Below, piece by piece: positions 16,466-24,437 of a DNA stretch of 37,024 nucleotides. Each line of letters opens with the position of its first letter. The stretch's first letter is position 1. The DNA comes from Lachnospiraceae bacterium (lineage in GTDB: Bacteria; Bacillota; Clostridia; Lachnospirales; Lachnospiraceae), in assembly GCA_022510705.1 (NCBI GenBank), contig JAFLSX010000001.1, forward strand, positions 77,736 through 114,759. The letters run 5' to 3'. The position numbers and the translations under genes are program-made. The notes under the pieces are model-generated. The model did not search any database and was not told the origin of the DNA. It was given only the letters and a program-made list of their open reading frames with translations.

Positions 16466-17725
16466 CTATAATGCTTCCGGGCCGGAAATCTTACCGGTTA
16501 CGGCACTGGCGGCAGCAACTGCGGGGCTGGCCAGATAAATCTCTGAGCTGATATGGCCCATACGGCCAACAAAATTACGGTTGGTAGTGGAAACACACCG
16601 CTCTCCCTCCGCCAGAATACCCATGTAGCCACCCAGACAGGGACCGCAGGTAGGTGTGCTGACTACGGCACCGGCTTCAATAAAGGTCTTTAACAGCCCT
16701 TCTTCCATAGCATCCATATAAATTTTCTGAGTAGCGGGAATGATGATGCAGCGCATACCCTTTGCTACATGGCGTCCCTTTAAAACCTCTGCAGCTATGC
16801 GCAAATCATCCAACCGTCCATTGGTACAGGAGCCGATAACCACCTGATCCACCGCAATATCATCGATTTCGTCAATCGTATGCGTGTTTTCCGGCAGATG
16901 CGGAAATGCTATCGTGGACTTCAACGTAGATAAATCTATCGTATATACTTCATCATACTGTGCATCTGCATCCGCCTCATATACTTTATAAGGGCGGGTA
17001 GAATGCTCCGCCATATAGGCTTTTGCAGCTTCATCCACCGGGAATATGCCGTTCTTTGCTCCGGCTTCAATGGCCATATTGGCAATGGTAAAACGGTCGT
17101 CCATGGATAAATTTGCAATACCGTCTCCTACAAATTCCAATGATTTATAAAGTGCACCGTCCACACCGATCATACCGATAATATGTAGGATCACATCTTT
17201 ACCGGAAACCCATTTGGAAGGCTTTCCGGTCAATGTAAACTTGATGGCGGAAGGTACCTTAAACCATGCCTTGCCTGTAGCCATACCTGCCGCCATATCC
17301 GTGCTTCCCACGCCTGTGGAAAAAGCCCCCAATGCACCGTAAGTACAGGTATGAGAGTCAGCACCGATGATCACATCGCCAGCTACCGTCAGACCTTTCT
17401 CGGGAAGCAGGGCATGCTCAATTCCCATCTCTCCCACTTCAAAATAATTGGTAATATCATTTTTGCGTGCAAATTCCCGTACACATTTACAATGCTCTGC
17501 GGATTTAATATCCTTATTAGGCACAAAATGATCCGGCACCAGTGCGATCTTATCCTTGTCAAACACACCTTCCACCTTCATTTTCTCCATTTCCTTAATT
17601 GCAACCGGACTGGTAATGTCATTGCCAAGTACCAGATCCAAATCCGCCTCTATCAGCTGTCCAGCCTCCACAGACTCCAGATGTGCATGGGCAGCCAGAA
17701 TTTTCTGTGTCATTGTCATTCCCAT
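16466..17725 (-). CDS. leuC: 3-isopropylmalate dehydratase large subunit LeuC
   Basis: 419 residues from the ATG at 17723-17725 with GGAGG upstream. A longer frame to 17761 lacks a binding site. It has aconitase-family marks: [10 protein letters not shown] at the start, [23 protein letters not shown], and three cysteines for the 4Fe-4S cluster, Cys300 (GSCTNGR) and Cys360/Cys363 (CGPC). The ~420-residue length fits the LeuC type used in archaea and clostridia. It forms the leucine-pathway isomerase with LeuD, the next gene. Confidence 0.95.
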   Translation of the reverse strand: MGMTMTQKILAAHAHLESVEAGQLIEADLDLVLGNDITSPVAIKEMEKMKVEGVFDKDKIALVPDHFVPNKDIKSAEHCKCVREFARKNDITNYFEVGEMGIEHALLPEKGLTVAGDVIIGADSHTCTYGALGAFSTGVGSTDMAAGMATGKAWFKVPSAIKFTLTGKPSKWVSGKDVILHIIGMIGVDGALYKSLEFVGDGIANLSMDDRFTIANMAIEAGAKNGIFPVDEAAKAYMAEHSTRPYKVYEADADAQYDEVYTIDLSTLKSTIAFPHLPENTHTIDEIDDIAVDQVVIGSCTNGRLDDLRIAAEVLKGRHVAKGMRCIIIPATQKIYMDAMEEGLLKTFIEAGAVVSTPTCGPCLGGYMGILAEGERCVSTTNRNFVGRMGHISSEIYLASPAVAAASAVTGKISGPEAL

Positions 17726-17779
17726 GACAGTTCCTCCTTTATAAAACAAATTCTCAACCAAATCGGTATCTTACCAAAA

Positions 17780-17808
17780 ATTTTATCACGGTCGCTTCTA
17801 TTCTTCAA
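17780..17808 (-). promoter_or_regulatory. leuCD promoter
   Basis: Minus strand TTGAAG (17803-17808), a 17-base spacer and TAAAAT (17780-17785) with an extended -10 TGA. The -35 overlaps the stop codon of the GNAT-like gene. I see no T-box or leader peptide in the 79-base gap. Confidence 0.6.
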
Positions 17809-18878
17809 ATATATTTTTTGAATAATGCATATTCATATCTATCCACAGCTAATTCTTTATAGTAGTTTCCGGAAACTTTTCCCGTATGAATTAAAGCGCT
17901 GATGGAGCGAGCCTGCTTTTTTGTCAGTTCTTGCTTTATCAACTCTGCCATTGCAGCTCCCAGTCCCGGATGTGTCGGATCAATTCCCATATAAAGTAAA
18001 ACATATTCTTTCATTTTACTGTTCTTAATCCGCAATATTTTTAACAGATTACCTAAAGTAAGGCTTTGATGAGTCAGATTTCCATAATTGGGAACAGAGA
18101 TAAAGAAACCTGCTAGTTCCTCTCCTTTATAAACCAGCTTGACAAAGTCATAGTCCAATACTTGCTTTAGGCTTTCAAACAGTATGCAGAATTCCTGCTT
18201 CTGTATTCTTTTAAACATAGGAAAATCGGAATAGACACGAATGAGCAGTTCATAGATTTCCCTTAAGTTGGTTTCAAAGGTTGTTTTTGTAGGTGAGGTG
18301 ATATGATATCCTGCATCAAGTACCATTTGCAGGCGCTGTCTGCATTTCATGCTGTCGTCCTCTGCTTTGGGAACACGGATTGCATTGGAATAATATGTTT
18401 CACTTACTTCAAATCCCGCCATTTCAAAAAATGCGGAATAATACGCTTTATTATAGGGTTCTGCAGTATAGACCGAACCGAAGTGATTTGTTTTTAATCG
18501 ATAGCCAAGCCAAAACGAGGCATTCAACGGGCCTGTCAGTTCCGTTTTTCCGTTCTGCTTTGCCGCTTTTTGTGCCGCCTGAAACAAAGTTACAGCAGCT
18601 TCTGCTTCATGGATGCACTCAAAAAACCCAATATAAGCTTTAGGATCGGCTTCATAAAAGGTCAGCATACACCGGCCTGCGGTTTTACCGCATTCATCCA
18701 CAACCACAATCGGCGTTACGGAAAAATACTTACTCAAAATGTGCCTGCCTTCCAATAGCTGCTTTTCCAGTTTTATATTCTGTACATATGTCTTTTTATC
18801 ATAGAGGCTGAGGGGCAGTTTTAAAAAGCGTTTCTTAACCTCGCAAGAACTGCCGATTCTACATTCGTATTTCATCAT
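17805..18878 (-). CDS. GNAT-like N-acyltransferase resembling the YghO / bacterial ceramide synthase group
   Basis: 357 residues, soluble, no signal peptide. Two parts are visible. The N-terminal half (~50-165) contains the segment ELTGPLNASFWLGYRLKTNH followed by AEPYNKAYYSAFFEMAGFEV; this GP-N-S ... PYY ... E-x-x-GF pattern recalls the YghO/bCerS family. The C-terminal half (~195-357) looks like a second GNAT-type fold with GEELAGFFISVPNYG and GIDPTHPGLGAAMAELI, an acyl-CoA-loop-like stretch. bCerS enzymes N-acylate long-chain amines. Here, last in a phospholipid operon, it may acylate a lipid amine, but that is inference. It starts 14 bases after the phosphotransferase gene with AAGGG upstream. 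Confidence 0.65.
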   Translation of the reverse strand: MMKYECRIGSSCEVKKRFLKLPLSLYDKKTYVQNIKLEKQLLEGRHILSKYFSVTPIVVVDECGKTAGRCMLTFYEADPKAYIGFFECIHEAEAAVTLFQAAQKAAKQNGKTELTGPLNASFWLGYRLKTNHFGSVYTAEPYNKAYYSAFFEMAGFEVSETYYSNAIRVPKAEDDSMKCRQRLQMVLDAGYHITSPTKTTFETNLREIYELLIRVYSDFPMFKRIQKQEFCILFESLKQVLDYDFVKLVYKGEELAGFFISVPNYGNLTHQSLTLGNLLKILRIKNSKMKEYVLLYMGIDPTHPGLGAAMAELIKQELTKKQARSISALIHTGKVSGNYYKELAVDRYEYALFKKYI

Positions 18879-18892
18879 ATTACCCTTATTTA

Positions 18893-21037
18893 CTAAGCCT
18901 TACGTTTTAAAATTTTTACTGTCCCGGCATCTGCATTCAATTCCAGCACATCCCCTGTTTGAATGATCTTTGTTGCATCCTTGACATTGACAACAGCCGG
19001 CTTCTTCAGTTCTCTGCTGATAATTGCCGTATGGCTTAAAAGTGAGCCCTGCTCGGCTACAATACCTTTGCAGTTTTCTAACAAAAATACCCATCCCGGA
19101 TCAGTTGATTTTGTGATAAGAATTTTATCCTTTACATCCAGGTCGGCTCTAACCTTCTCTATGACGATGGCTTCTCCGTTCACTCTTCCTAAAGAGGTCT
19201 GAATTCCCTGCAAAATAGTCACATGTTTAAACTGCTCATCATAGCCAATCCTTTCATCCTCTATGATGCCGTCTGCAAAAACCATCCTTTTAGGCAGAGA
19301 AAATGTCTCGTAACGTCTAAACTGCTCTTTTCTTTTCTCAATTAACTCCTGATAGTTTATACCGGGTTTTATTTCATCCGGATACAAATAAAAGATATCC
19401 TCGGCTGCCACAAGCTGTCCATTCGCGGTCAAAATCCCACCCGTTTTTAACATAATCTCTCTGGCCAGACCGAAAAGTCTGCTGCGGTTCAATCTTGACT
19501 TTTCTCTGTTTGCGATTCCGCACTTAGCCGCTCTCACGACCGGGTTTATGTTTTTCTTAGGCTTCCCGGACTGTACCTGTATATTTTCCGCTCCCAAAAT
19601 CTGTTTCTTTAAAAGTTCGGGATGGGTTCTGTAGGTCTTAGACTCCAGCTTTAGCTCACCCAAAACCCTGTCCCCAAAGAGCGCAATATACTCCTTCTCT
19701 TTTTCTTGATAGAGTTTACTCTCAAAGCCGTTCTCCATAGCAATTGTCCGCAAATCATTCATTGCCAGGATGGGTTTCATGCTCTCTAAATTCTTGATAT
19801 TCGTTATTTTTTTATTCTTCTTTCCGCCTGCAAGCGCTGTAAACAGGAAAGTATACATATCGTTGATCAAAGTGATATCCCAAACTTCCGTAACAGCTTT
19901 CTCTATCCTGTCAAATAAAGTAAGTAAATCTTCCGCTGTATCGGCTTTACCTATCTTATCGCCATATATAGGATAAATCTCGTCAAAATATCGGTTCAAT
20001 TTTTTCATAGAGGCGGGTGTCCGCAGCAAATAATAGAGAAAGGACATTACAATTTTAAACTTTAGCCATTTGCTGACTTTCAGACTGCTCTGATTTGCTG
20101 TTTTGCTGTCCACACCTAGCATTTCCTGCCATATTCCGATAATTTTATCCGAGAATGGCAAAAGCCGCAATATCTCATACCAGTTATTTATTTGATAATA
20201 GATACCGCCGCGATAAACTGCTACCATATTATCAAATATAGGATCCATTCTCTGTACCAAATCTGCATTTTTAGTAATGCGGAATATACAACTTTTGAAT
20301 ATATCCCTGTAAATATTGTGAACAAAATCCTGTGTTGCTGGCAGGGAGATACCCGGATAACTTTCCACAATATTGCTGTTATCCAGAATAATTGGGTTTT
20401 CCGCTCTGTGCAGAGTGGTAATGGGTCTGGCCTGCAGGATATAAATAGCCCCTGACTTTACGGCAAATTCAATATCCATTTCACCTTCAAATAAATCCCT
20501 GATTTTGAAAGCCATACCGATCAACGCCTTCAATATTTCAGGCTCCAGAAAAATATCACTCTTTTCTTTTATGTAAAACAAAGATTCATCCTGATTGTAA
20601 TAGTATGTGACGGTTTCGGCCTTATCTTCTACAATGTCTTTTCCTAATCCCAGGCCTGCGGTAATTACTGCTTCATTCAATATCCCCAGAGGATTTGCAG
20701 TAAAAATAACGCCGGACATATCCGCTTCCACCATTTCCTGAATGATCACCGGTGAAGCGGTGCCGTTGTCCTGCATGTTCCGGTAAAGCCTTCTGTTATA
20801 ACTTTCTCTTACCTGAAAAACCGCAGTGCCAATATTCTCTCTTTTTACATTTAAAACGGTTTCAAACTGTCCTGCAAAGGAACTTTCCTCTTCGTCTTCC
20901 AGATAATAGGATGACCTTACCGCAAAGGAGGATGCATTGCTGAAGGACATATTGATATCCGCTTCCGAATTTACCACAATGAAATCCGGAACAGGAAAGC
21001 CGTTTTCTTTTAATATTTGTAAATTCCTGGCCTTCAC
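18893..21037 (-). CDS. rifampin-phosphotransferase/PEP-synthase-like ATP-grasp phosphotransferase
   Basis: 714 residues. Residues 1-~215 form a PPDK/PEP-synthase ATP-grasp domain: NGFPVPDFIVV, FAVRSS with SFAGQFETVLNV (38-65), QEMVEADMSGVIFTANP and DIEFAVKSGAIYILQARPI. The middle (~220-630) is helical and lineage-specific. The C-terminal ~80 residues are the phospho-histidine swivelling domain, GSLLSHTAIISREL, with catalytic His669. The PEP/pyruvate TIM barrel is absent, so this is the rifampin-phosphotransferase order: ATP domain, acceptor domain, His domain. Such enzymes move the ATP beta-phosphate to a hydroxyl. In this operon the acceptor may be a lipid or lipid precursor (inference). Start is GTG 21035-21037 with AAGGAGG. 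Confidence 0.8.
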   Translation of the reverse strand: MKARNLQILKENGFPVPDFIVVNSEADINMSFSNASSFAVRSSYYLEDEEESSFAGQFETVLNVKRENIGTAVFQVRESYNRRLYRNMQDNGTASPVIIQEMVEADMSGVIFTANPLGILNEAVITAGLGLGKDIVEDKAETVTYYYNQDESLFYIKEKSDIFLEPEILKALIGMAFKIRDLFEGEMDIEFAVKSGAIYILQARPITTLHRAENPIILDNSNIVESYPGISLPATQDFVHNIYRDIFKSCIFRITKNADLVQRMDPIFDNMVAVYRGGIYYQINNWYEILRLLPFSDKIIGIWQEMLGVDSKTANQSSLKVSKWLKFKIVMSFLYYLLRTPASMKKLNRYFDEIYPIYGDKIGKADTAEDLLTLFDRIEKAVTEVWDITLINDMYTFLFTALAGGKKNKKITNIKNLESMKPILAMNDLRTIAMENGFESKLYQEKEKEYIALFGDRVLGELKLESKTYRTHPELLKKQILGAENIQVQSGKPKKNINPVVRAAKCGIANREKSRLNRSRLFGLAREIMLKTGGILTANGQLVAAEDIFYLYPDEIKPGINYQELIEKRKEQFRRYETFSLPKRMVFADGIIEDERIGYDEQFKHVTILQGIQTSLGRVNGEAIVIEKVRADLDVKDKILITKSTDPGWVFLLENCKGIVAEQGSLLSHTAIISRELKKPAVVNVKDATKIIQTGDVLELNADAGTVKILKRKA

Positions 21038-21050
21038 CTAGGGCCTCCTT

Positions 21051-21959
21051 TTATATTTTACCGAAAATCAAAAAGGCAATAATGGTTAATATCATGAGAG
21101 ATTCCTGAATATAGGTATACCGCTCTACTTTCTCTACAATTTTATATTTTGTAGGATCCTTTTTAAATTCTATAAACTTAAAACTCATCCAGAGTACGTT
21201 CAATAAGAGCAAAAGAACGGAAATTTTATTGAGGTTCCATACCAGAATAAAATTGGTTATGATATCGATCCAGGTTACTAAAAACACAAAATTGGTTGCC
21301 TTTTTATAACCAAAAAGTTTGGAATAGGTCACATACTCCGTTTCGTCCTTCGGTGCCCTTATCTTGCGGGACACTTCCCAGATAAGTGCCGGGAAATACA
21401 GTGTAAATGCCGCCAGAATATTGGTCAGATCAATGGCCGTGGTCTGGTATTTGATAACGGTAAAGGAAATGATATAGATATTCATGATCATTTGTACCGG
21501 ATTGTGGGTCACCAAAGCTTTAGGCAGAGAGGTCTGAATTTTATGTTTCTGGAAGAACCAGACTGCCATCAGGGAACCATAGGTATATAATATAAAACAG
21601 AATATGAAATTATTCATGAAGATAAAATTCAAGATTAAGGTAAATGCAATTAAGATACTGACAAATATAGCCAGATCCTTTTTCTTAACCCTGCCGGAAG
21701 GCAGCGGTCTATCCGCAAACAGTCTGCAGTCCAGCTCATAATCCTTAAAATCATCTGCAATGCGCAGCCAGCAGAGAAAACTGAAGATTGTAAAAGCACA
21801 GATAACTTCTTCAATACCAAACTGAAACTCCGTAACACCATGGTTTAACAGTATAATAAAATGTATTTCCAGAAATATGAGTGCCCCTAAAAATAATCTG
21901 GGGATGATGGGATACATTTCCTTAAAATAAATATGTAATCTCTTAATTGCAGCTATCAA
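21051..21959 (-). CDS. UbiA-family prenyltransferase homologue
   Basis: 302 residues with seven to nine membrane helices. The first Asp-rich motif is RIADDFKDYELD at residues 66-77 (Asp69, 70, 73, 77), followed by RPLPSGRV, exactly as in UbiA enzymes. The second is KIRAPKDETEY near residues 199-209. UbiA proteins transfer prenyl or phosphoribosyl groups from a diphosphate to an acceptor within the membrane. The acceptor here is not predictable, but archaeal DGGGP synthase belongs to this family. The likely start is TTG 21957-21959 with AGGATAGGA upstream, overlapping the end of the decarboxylase gene by 17 bases. Confidence 0.8.
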   Translation of the reverse strand: MIAAIKRLHIYFKEMYPIIPRLFLGALIFLEIHFIILLNHGVTEFQFGIEEVICAFTIFSFLCWLRIADDFKDYELDCRLFADRPLPSGRVKKKDLAIFVSILIAFTLILNFIFMNNFIFCFILYTYGSLMAVWFFQKHKIQTSLPKALVTHNPVQMIMNIYIISFTVIKYQTTAIDLTNILAAFTLYFPALIWEVSRKIRAPKDETEYVTYSKLFGYKKATNFVFLVTWIDIITNFILVWNLNKISVLLLLLNVLWMSFKFIEFKKDPTKYKIVEKVERYTYIQESLMILTIIAFLIFGKI

Positions 21960-22803
21960 TGATTTTTCCTATCCTTTCACCGATTTTTACTTTGGTCTCA
22001 ATCTGCTTCTTACTGTTTTTTAATATATCTTCATCTATCTTCACATTGTTTCTTAAAAATACCAGAATCGTGGAACCGCCATATTCAAAATACCCTTTTT
22101 CTTCCATTTTTTTAAAATGCTTTTGGGGATGATTTTGGATACATCCCACCAGGAGCGCTCCCACTTCCACCCAAATGATATTGCCCAGGTTTTCGGTTTT
22201 TAAGTACGAAACCTCTCTTTGGTTCCTGCAAAAGACCCTGTATTTACCGGCTATGGGCCTGATTGTATGTAACAGCCCCTTAACCCGGTACCTTTTTAAG
22301 TACATGCCATCATCTATAAAGTAATACCTGTGACAATCCGATACTGACAGACGGAATACCAGACAATAACCGTCACGAAAGGATTCTATGTTGATTTTTC
22401 TGTTTAAGATTTCCTGTAAGGTGTAGCAGCTATGCTTCACATTCACCTTTAAGTTCTCATCTATTTTATAAACCAAGAGCTTAGAATCTGCCACTGCCAC
22501 CAGATCACCGGTCTCAGAATGGTTCTCAATTGCCCTTTTTCTGATAAAGAAATCATTAAAGCAGGTATACGCTTCCTCATACTCCGCCATATCTATGTGA
22601 TACTTCAAAGCAAAAGGAAGAATGTCCTTTTTACTTTTAGGACTTCTCTGATATTTGGCTCTCAATCTACTGAAAAAAGGCCTGGCAACAATCAGTTTTA
22701 ATAAAAATCTGCCCAAAACGGTCGAATATAAAAACCGAAGGGTCGTTTCTCCATACTCATCTTCCCTATGCAGTTTTTTAGTTTGTCTGTTATAAACTAA
22801 CAC
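21943..22803 (-). CDS. psd: phosphatidylserine decarboxylase proenzyme
   Basis: 286 residues. The self-cleavage site is YGGST at 241-245; chain cleavage before Ser244 gives the pyruvoyl group. Candidate triad partners are Asp106 (VAVADSKL) and His158 (SDCHRYYF). FNDFFIRK near residue 82 is also typical, as is the final IGKIID. It converts phosphatidylserine, made by the adjacent PssA, to phosphatidylethanolamine at the membrane. The GTG at 22801-22803 has AGGAGAG upstream, eight bases after the pssA stop. An archaetidylserine substrate is a formal alternative given the CarS and UbiA neighbours. Confidence 0.93.
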   Translation of the reverse strand: MLVYNRQTKKLHREDEYGETTLRFLYSTVLGRFLLKLIVARPFFSRLRAKYQRSPKSKKDILPFALKYHIDMAEYEEAYTCFNDFFIRKRAIENHSETGDLVAVADSKLLVYKIDENLKVNVKHSCYTLQEILNRKINIESFRDGYCLVFRLSVSDCHRYYFIDDGMYLKRYRVKGLLHTIRPIAGKYRVFCRNQREVSYLKTENLGNIIWVEVGALLVGCIQNHPQKHFKKMEEKGYFEYGGSTILVFLRNNVKIDEDILKNSKKQIETKVKIGERIGKIIDSCN

Positions 22804-22811
22804 ATTCTCTC

Positions 22812-23417
22812 CTAGTTCAAAATTAACACTATCAAAAGCACCGCCAGAGCACCGAAGAAAGGATAAAAGATACCCCTGGGCTTAGGAATTTTGATGTTTA
22901 ATATAAAGAGCATTCCCAAAATACAATAGACTGCCGGTAAAAGCATTTTTAATAGGGTACTGCTTAAAAACACATATAAACAGGGAATGATCAATGCCGC
23001 ATAGGTTACGGGCAGGCCCTGATATACTTTTTCAAATTTTTCCGTCTGTATATTGAACCATGCCAGTCTGTTTACTCCGCACAAAATATAAAAGGCTATA
23101 ATAAGAAAATACAGTGCATTTCTTTGCTGCCAGATAAAGTAGAGTAAAACAGAAGGAAAAATCAGAAAAGAAACAATGTCTGCCAGAGAATCAATTTGAA
23201 TACCGAATTGCTTCTGGATTTCATTTCTTTTACACTTTCTCGCCACCACACCGTCAAATAAGTCACATATACCTGCCAGTATCAGGCAGATTATGGCAAT
23301 ATCTACCCGGCTCACCGATTCATAGTCTACCGCGATCAACAAATTGTACATTCCGAACAAAGACAGGACAATTCCCAGATACGTCAATATTACACTCCTA
23401 TTAAAGCACCCGATCAC
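22812..23417 (-). CDS. pssA: CDP-diacylglycerol-serine O-phosphatidyltransferase (PssA)
   Basis: 201 residues, about six to eight membrane helices. The CDP-alcohol phosphotransferase motif is at 52-80: D52-x2-D55-G56-x2-A59-R60, then G72-x3-D76-x3-D80. The AR-to-G spacing is 11 residues instead of the usual 8. IDSLADIVSF after the motif is the PssA subtype signature. It makes phosphatidylserine from CDP-DAG and serine. The GTG start (23415-23417) directly follows the TAA of the CarS-like gene, with AGGAGG nine bases upstream. Confidence 0.9.
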   Translation of the reverse strand: MIGCFNRSVILTYLGIVLSLFGMYNLLIAVDYESVSRVDIAIICLILAGICDLFDGVVARKCKRNEIQKQFGIQIDSLADIVSFLIFPSVLLYFIWQQRNALYFLIIAFYILCGVNRLAWFNIQTEKFEKVYQGLPVTYAALIIPCLYVFLSSTLLKMLLPAVYCILGMLFILNIKIPKPRGIFYPFFGALAVLLIVLILN

Positions 23418-23999
23418 TTAAAGATTCCTCCTGACTTTTAGTTTATATAAAATTAAGTTTACCATGATATGCGTAACTCCTCCAAGTGCTATATACCCCA
23501 AATATTTCATAAAGGAAATTTCGGAAAAAATATAAATAACTGCCGCCACTCCGATCATTGAATCTATCTGGTCTATGAGAAAAAACATCAATCCTACCAT
23601 AGTGGTTTTGGTTTTTCCCGGTTCAATATCCAGTCTTCTTTTTATAAAACTATTGGGAAGTTCAAGAAGCATATATGCAAGGCCCAAAAAAGCCCCTATA
23701 AGAAGATTATAAGGGAATTTGTTCTCGTAGAGATGATAAAGTTCATTATGAAAATCAATGCCGGAAAACTTTAATATACTTCCCCACACTAACTGAGTTC
23801 CCATACAAAAAAGAATCATGGATGCAAATCCTATCCAAGTCTTATTTTCACCAAAAAGCCGCTTACCGTCAGCAAGAAGTATATTTCCGTCAATTGGAAA
23901 TTTATATTTTCTATAGATCTTCGTTTTGGTAAAGACCATATTCAGTATTCCAGCAAGAATTACCGGAAAGGCTGTTATATACATATTAAGTATCAACAT
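23418..23999 (-). CDS. CDP-archaeol-synthase-like (CarS/DUF46) CTP:phosphatidate cytidylyltransferase
   Basis: 193 residues from the ATG at 23997-23999 (GGAAGG upstream). A longer frame to 24053 overlaps the kinase gene and lacks a binding site. About five membrane helices. Motifs of the CarS family are FPIDGNILLADGKRLFGENKTW (residues 34-55, two halves), SFIKRRLDIEPG (117-128) and DQIDS (143-147). CarS makes CDP-archaeol in archaea. Bacterial relatives occur and can be expected to make a CDP-activated lipid, which PssA downstream would use. It stands where a CdsA would be expected; no CdsA is in the window. Confidence 0.8.
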   Translation of the reverse strand: MLILNMYITAFPVILAGILNMVFTKTKIYRKYKFPIDGNILLADGKRLFGENKTWIGFASMILFCMGTQLVWGSILKFSGIDFHNELYHLYENKFPYNLLIGAFLGLAYMLLELPNSFIKRRLDIEPGKTKTTMVGLMFFLIDQIDSMIGVAAVIYIFSEISFMKYLGYIALGGVTHIMVNLILYKLKVRRNL

Positions 24000-24349
24000 A
24001 ATAGGGCCCTTCCTATGAAAATAAATTCTGACACAAAGAATACGATTCCCCAACAGAGAACCGCACCCGCTGCAATATCCTTTGTTAATTTGATTTCCGT
24101 ATCTACCTCAGTCGTCAGTTTATTACACAGATGTTCAATGGCTGTATTAATGCATTCACAGGCAAATACCGCCATTGTAATAAAAAACTGAAATAAATAA
24201 CAATAAAACTCAACATTTGTAAGTATGTTTACGATCAGAAAGATAAGAGTAATGATCAGATAATATCTGTAGTTCTTTTCTGTTCTCAAAGCATACGCCA
24301 GTCCTTTCAGCGCACAGAGCACACTTTGAAAAAAAGTCTTATTTTTCAC
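23993..24349 (-). CDS. dgkA: DgkA-type diacylglycerol/undecaprenol kinase
   Basis: 118 residues from the GTG at 24347-24349 (AGGAAGAGG upstream). An upstream TTG at 24388 would place the start inside the palindrome. Three membrane helices with the family motif ACECINTAIEHLCNKL (Glu65, Asn68, Glu72) and KLTKDIAAGAVL (Lys90-Asp91). The Asp usual after the NTAIE motif is Asn here. Gram-positive members often phosphorylate undecaprenol. Its place as first gene before CarS, PssA and Psd suggests it supplies phosphatidate from diacylglycerol. Its stop overlaps the CarS-like start by seven bases. Confidence 0.88.
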   Translation of the reverse strand: MKNKTFFQSVLCALKGLAYALRTEKNYRYYLIITLIFLIVNILTNVEFYCYLFQFFITMAVFACECINTAIEHLCNKLTTEVDTEIKLTKDIAAGAVLCWGIVFFVSEFIFIGRALLC

Positions 24350-24373
24350 GTCAAAGCCTCTTCCTGTATTTTG

Positions 24374-24402
24374 TACAAGCAGGGACAATTACCCTGCTTG
24401 TA
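24374..24402. promoter_or_regulatory. palindrome at the start of the lipid operon (operator candidate)
   Basis: Arms TACAAGCAGGG and CCCTGCTTGTA (11 bp, perfect) are separated by ACAATTA. On the minus strand it begins two bases after the -10 TATAAT, placing it over the transcription start. No T run follows in either direction, so an operator or 5' mRNA hairpin fits better than a terminator. Confidence 0.6.
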
Positions 24403-24403
24403 T

Positions 24404-24432
24404 TATACATGGTACAGGCAAGAAATACAAGA
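24404..24432 (-). promoter_or_regulatory. promoter of the seven-gene lipid operon
   Basis: Minus strand perfect TATAAT (24404-24409) with TTGTAT 17 bases upstream (about 24427-24432). The -35 is weak, which suits an activated or repressed promoter. It lies in the 88-base gap after the sensor kinase gene. Confidence 0.55.
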
Positions 24433-24437
24433 AGCAC

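Noticed and set aside
17351..17821. 156-codon plus-strand open frame opposite leuC
   Set aside because: Antisense shadow of leuC and its promoter; no family resemblance.
24374..24402. Intrinsic terminator for the sensor kinase gene
   Set aside because: The stem is perfect but neither side is followed by a T run, and a TATAAT precedes it; kept as an operator or leader hairpin instead.
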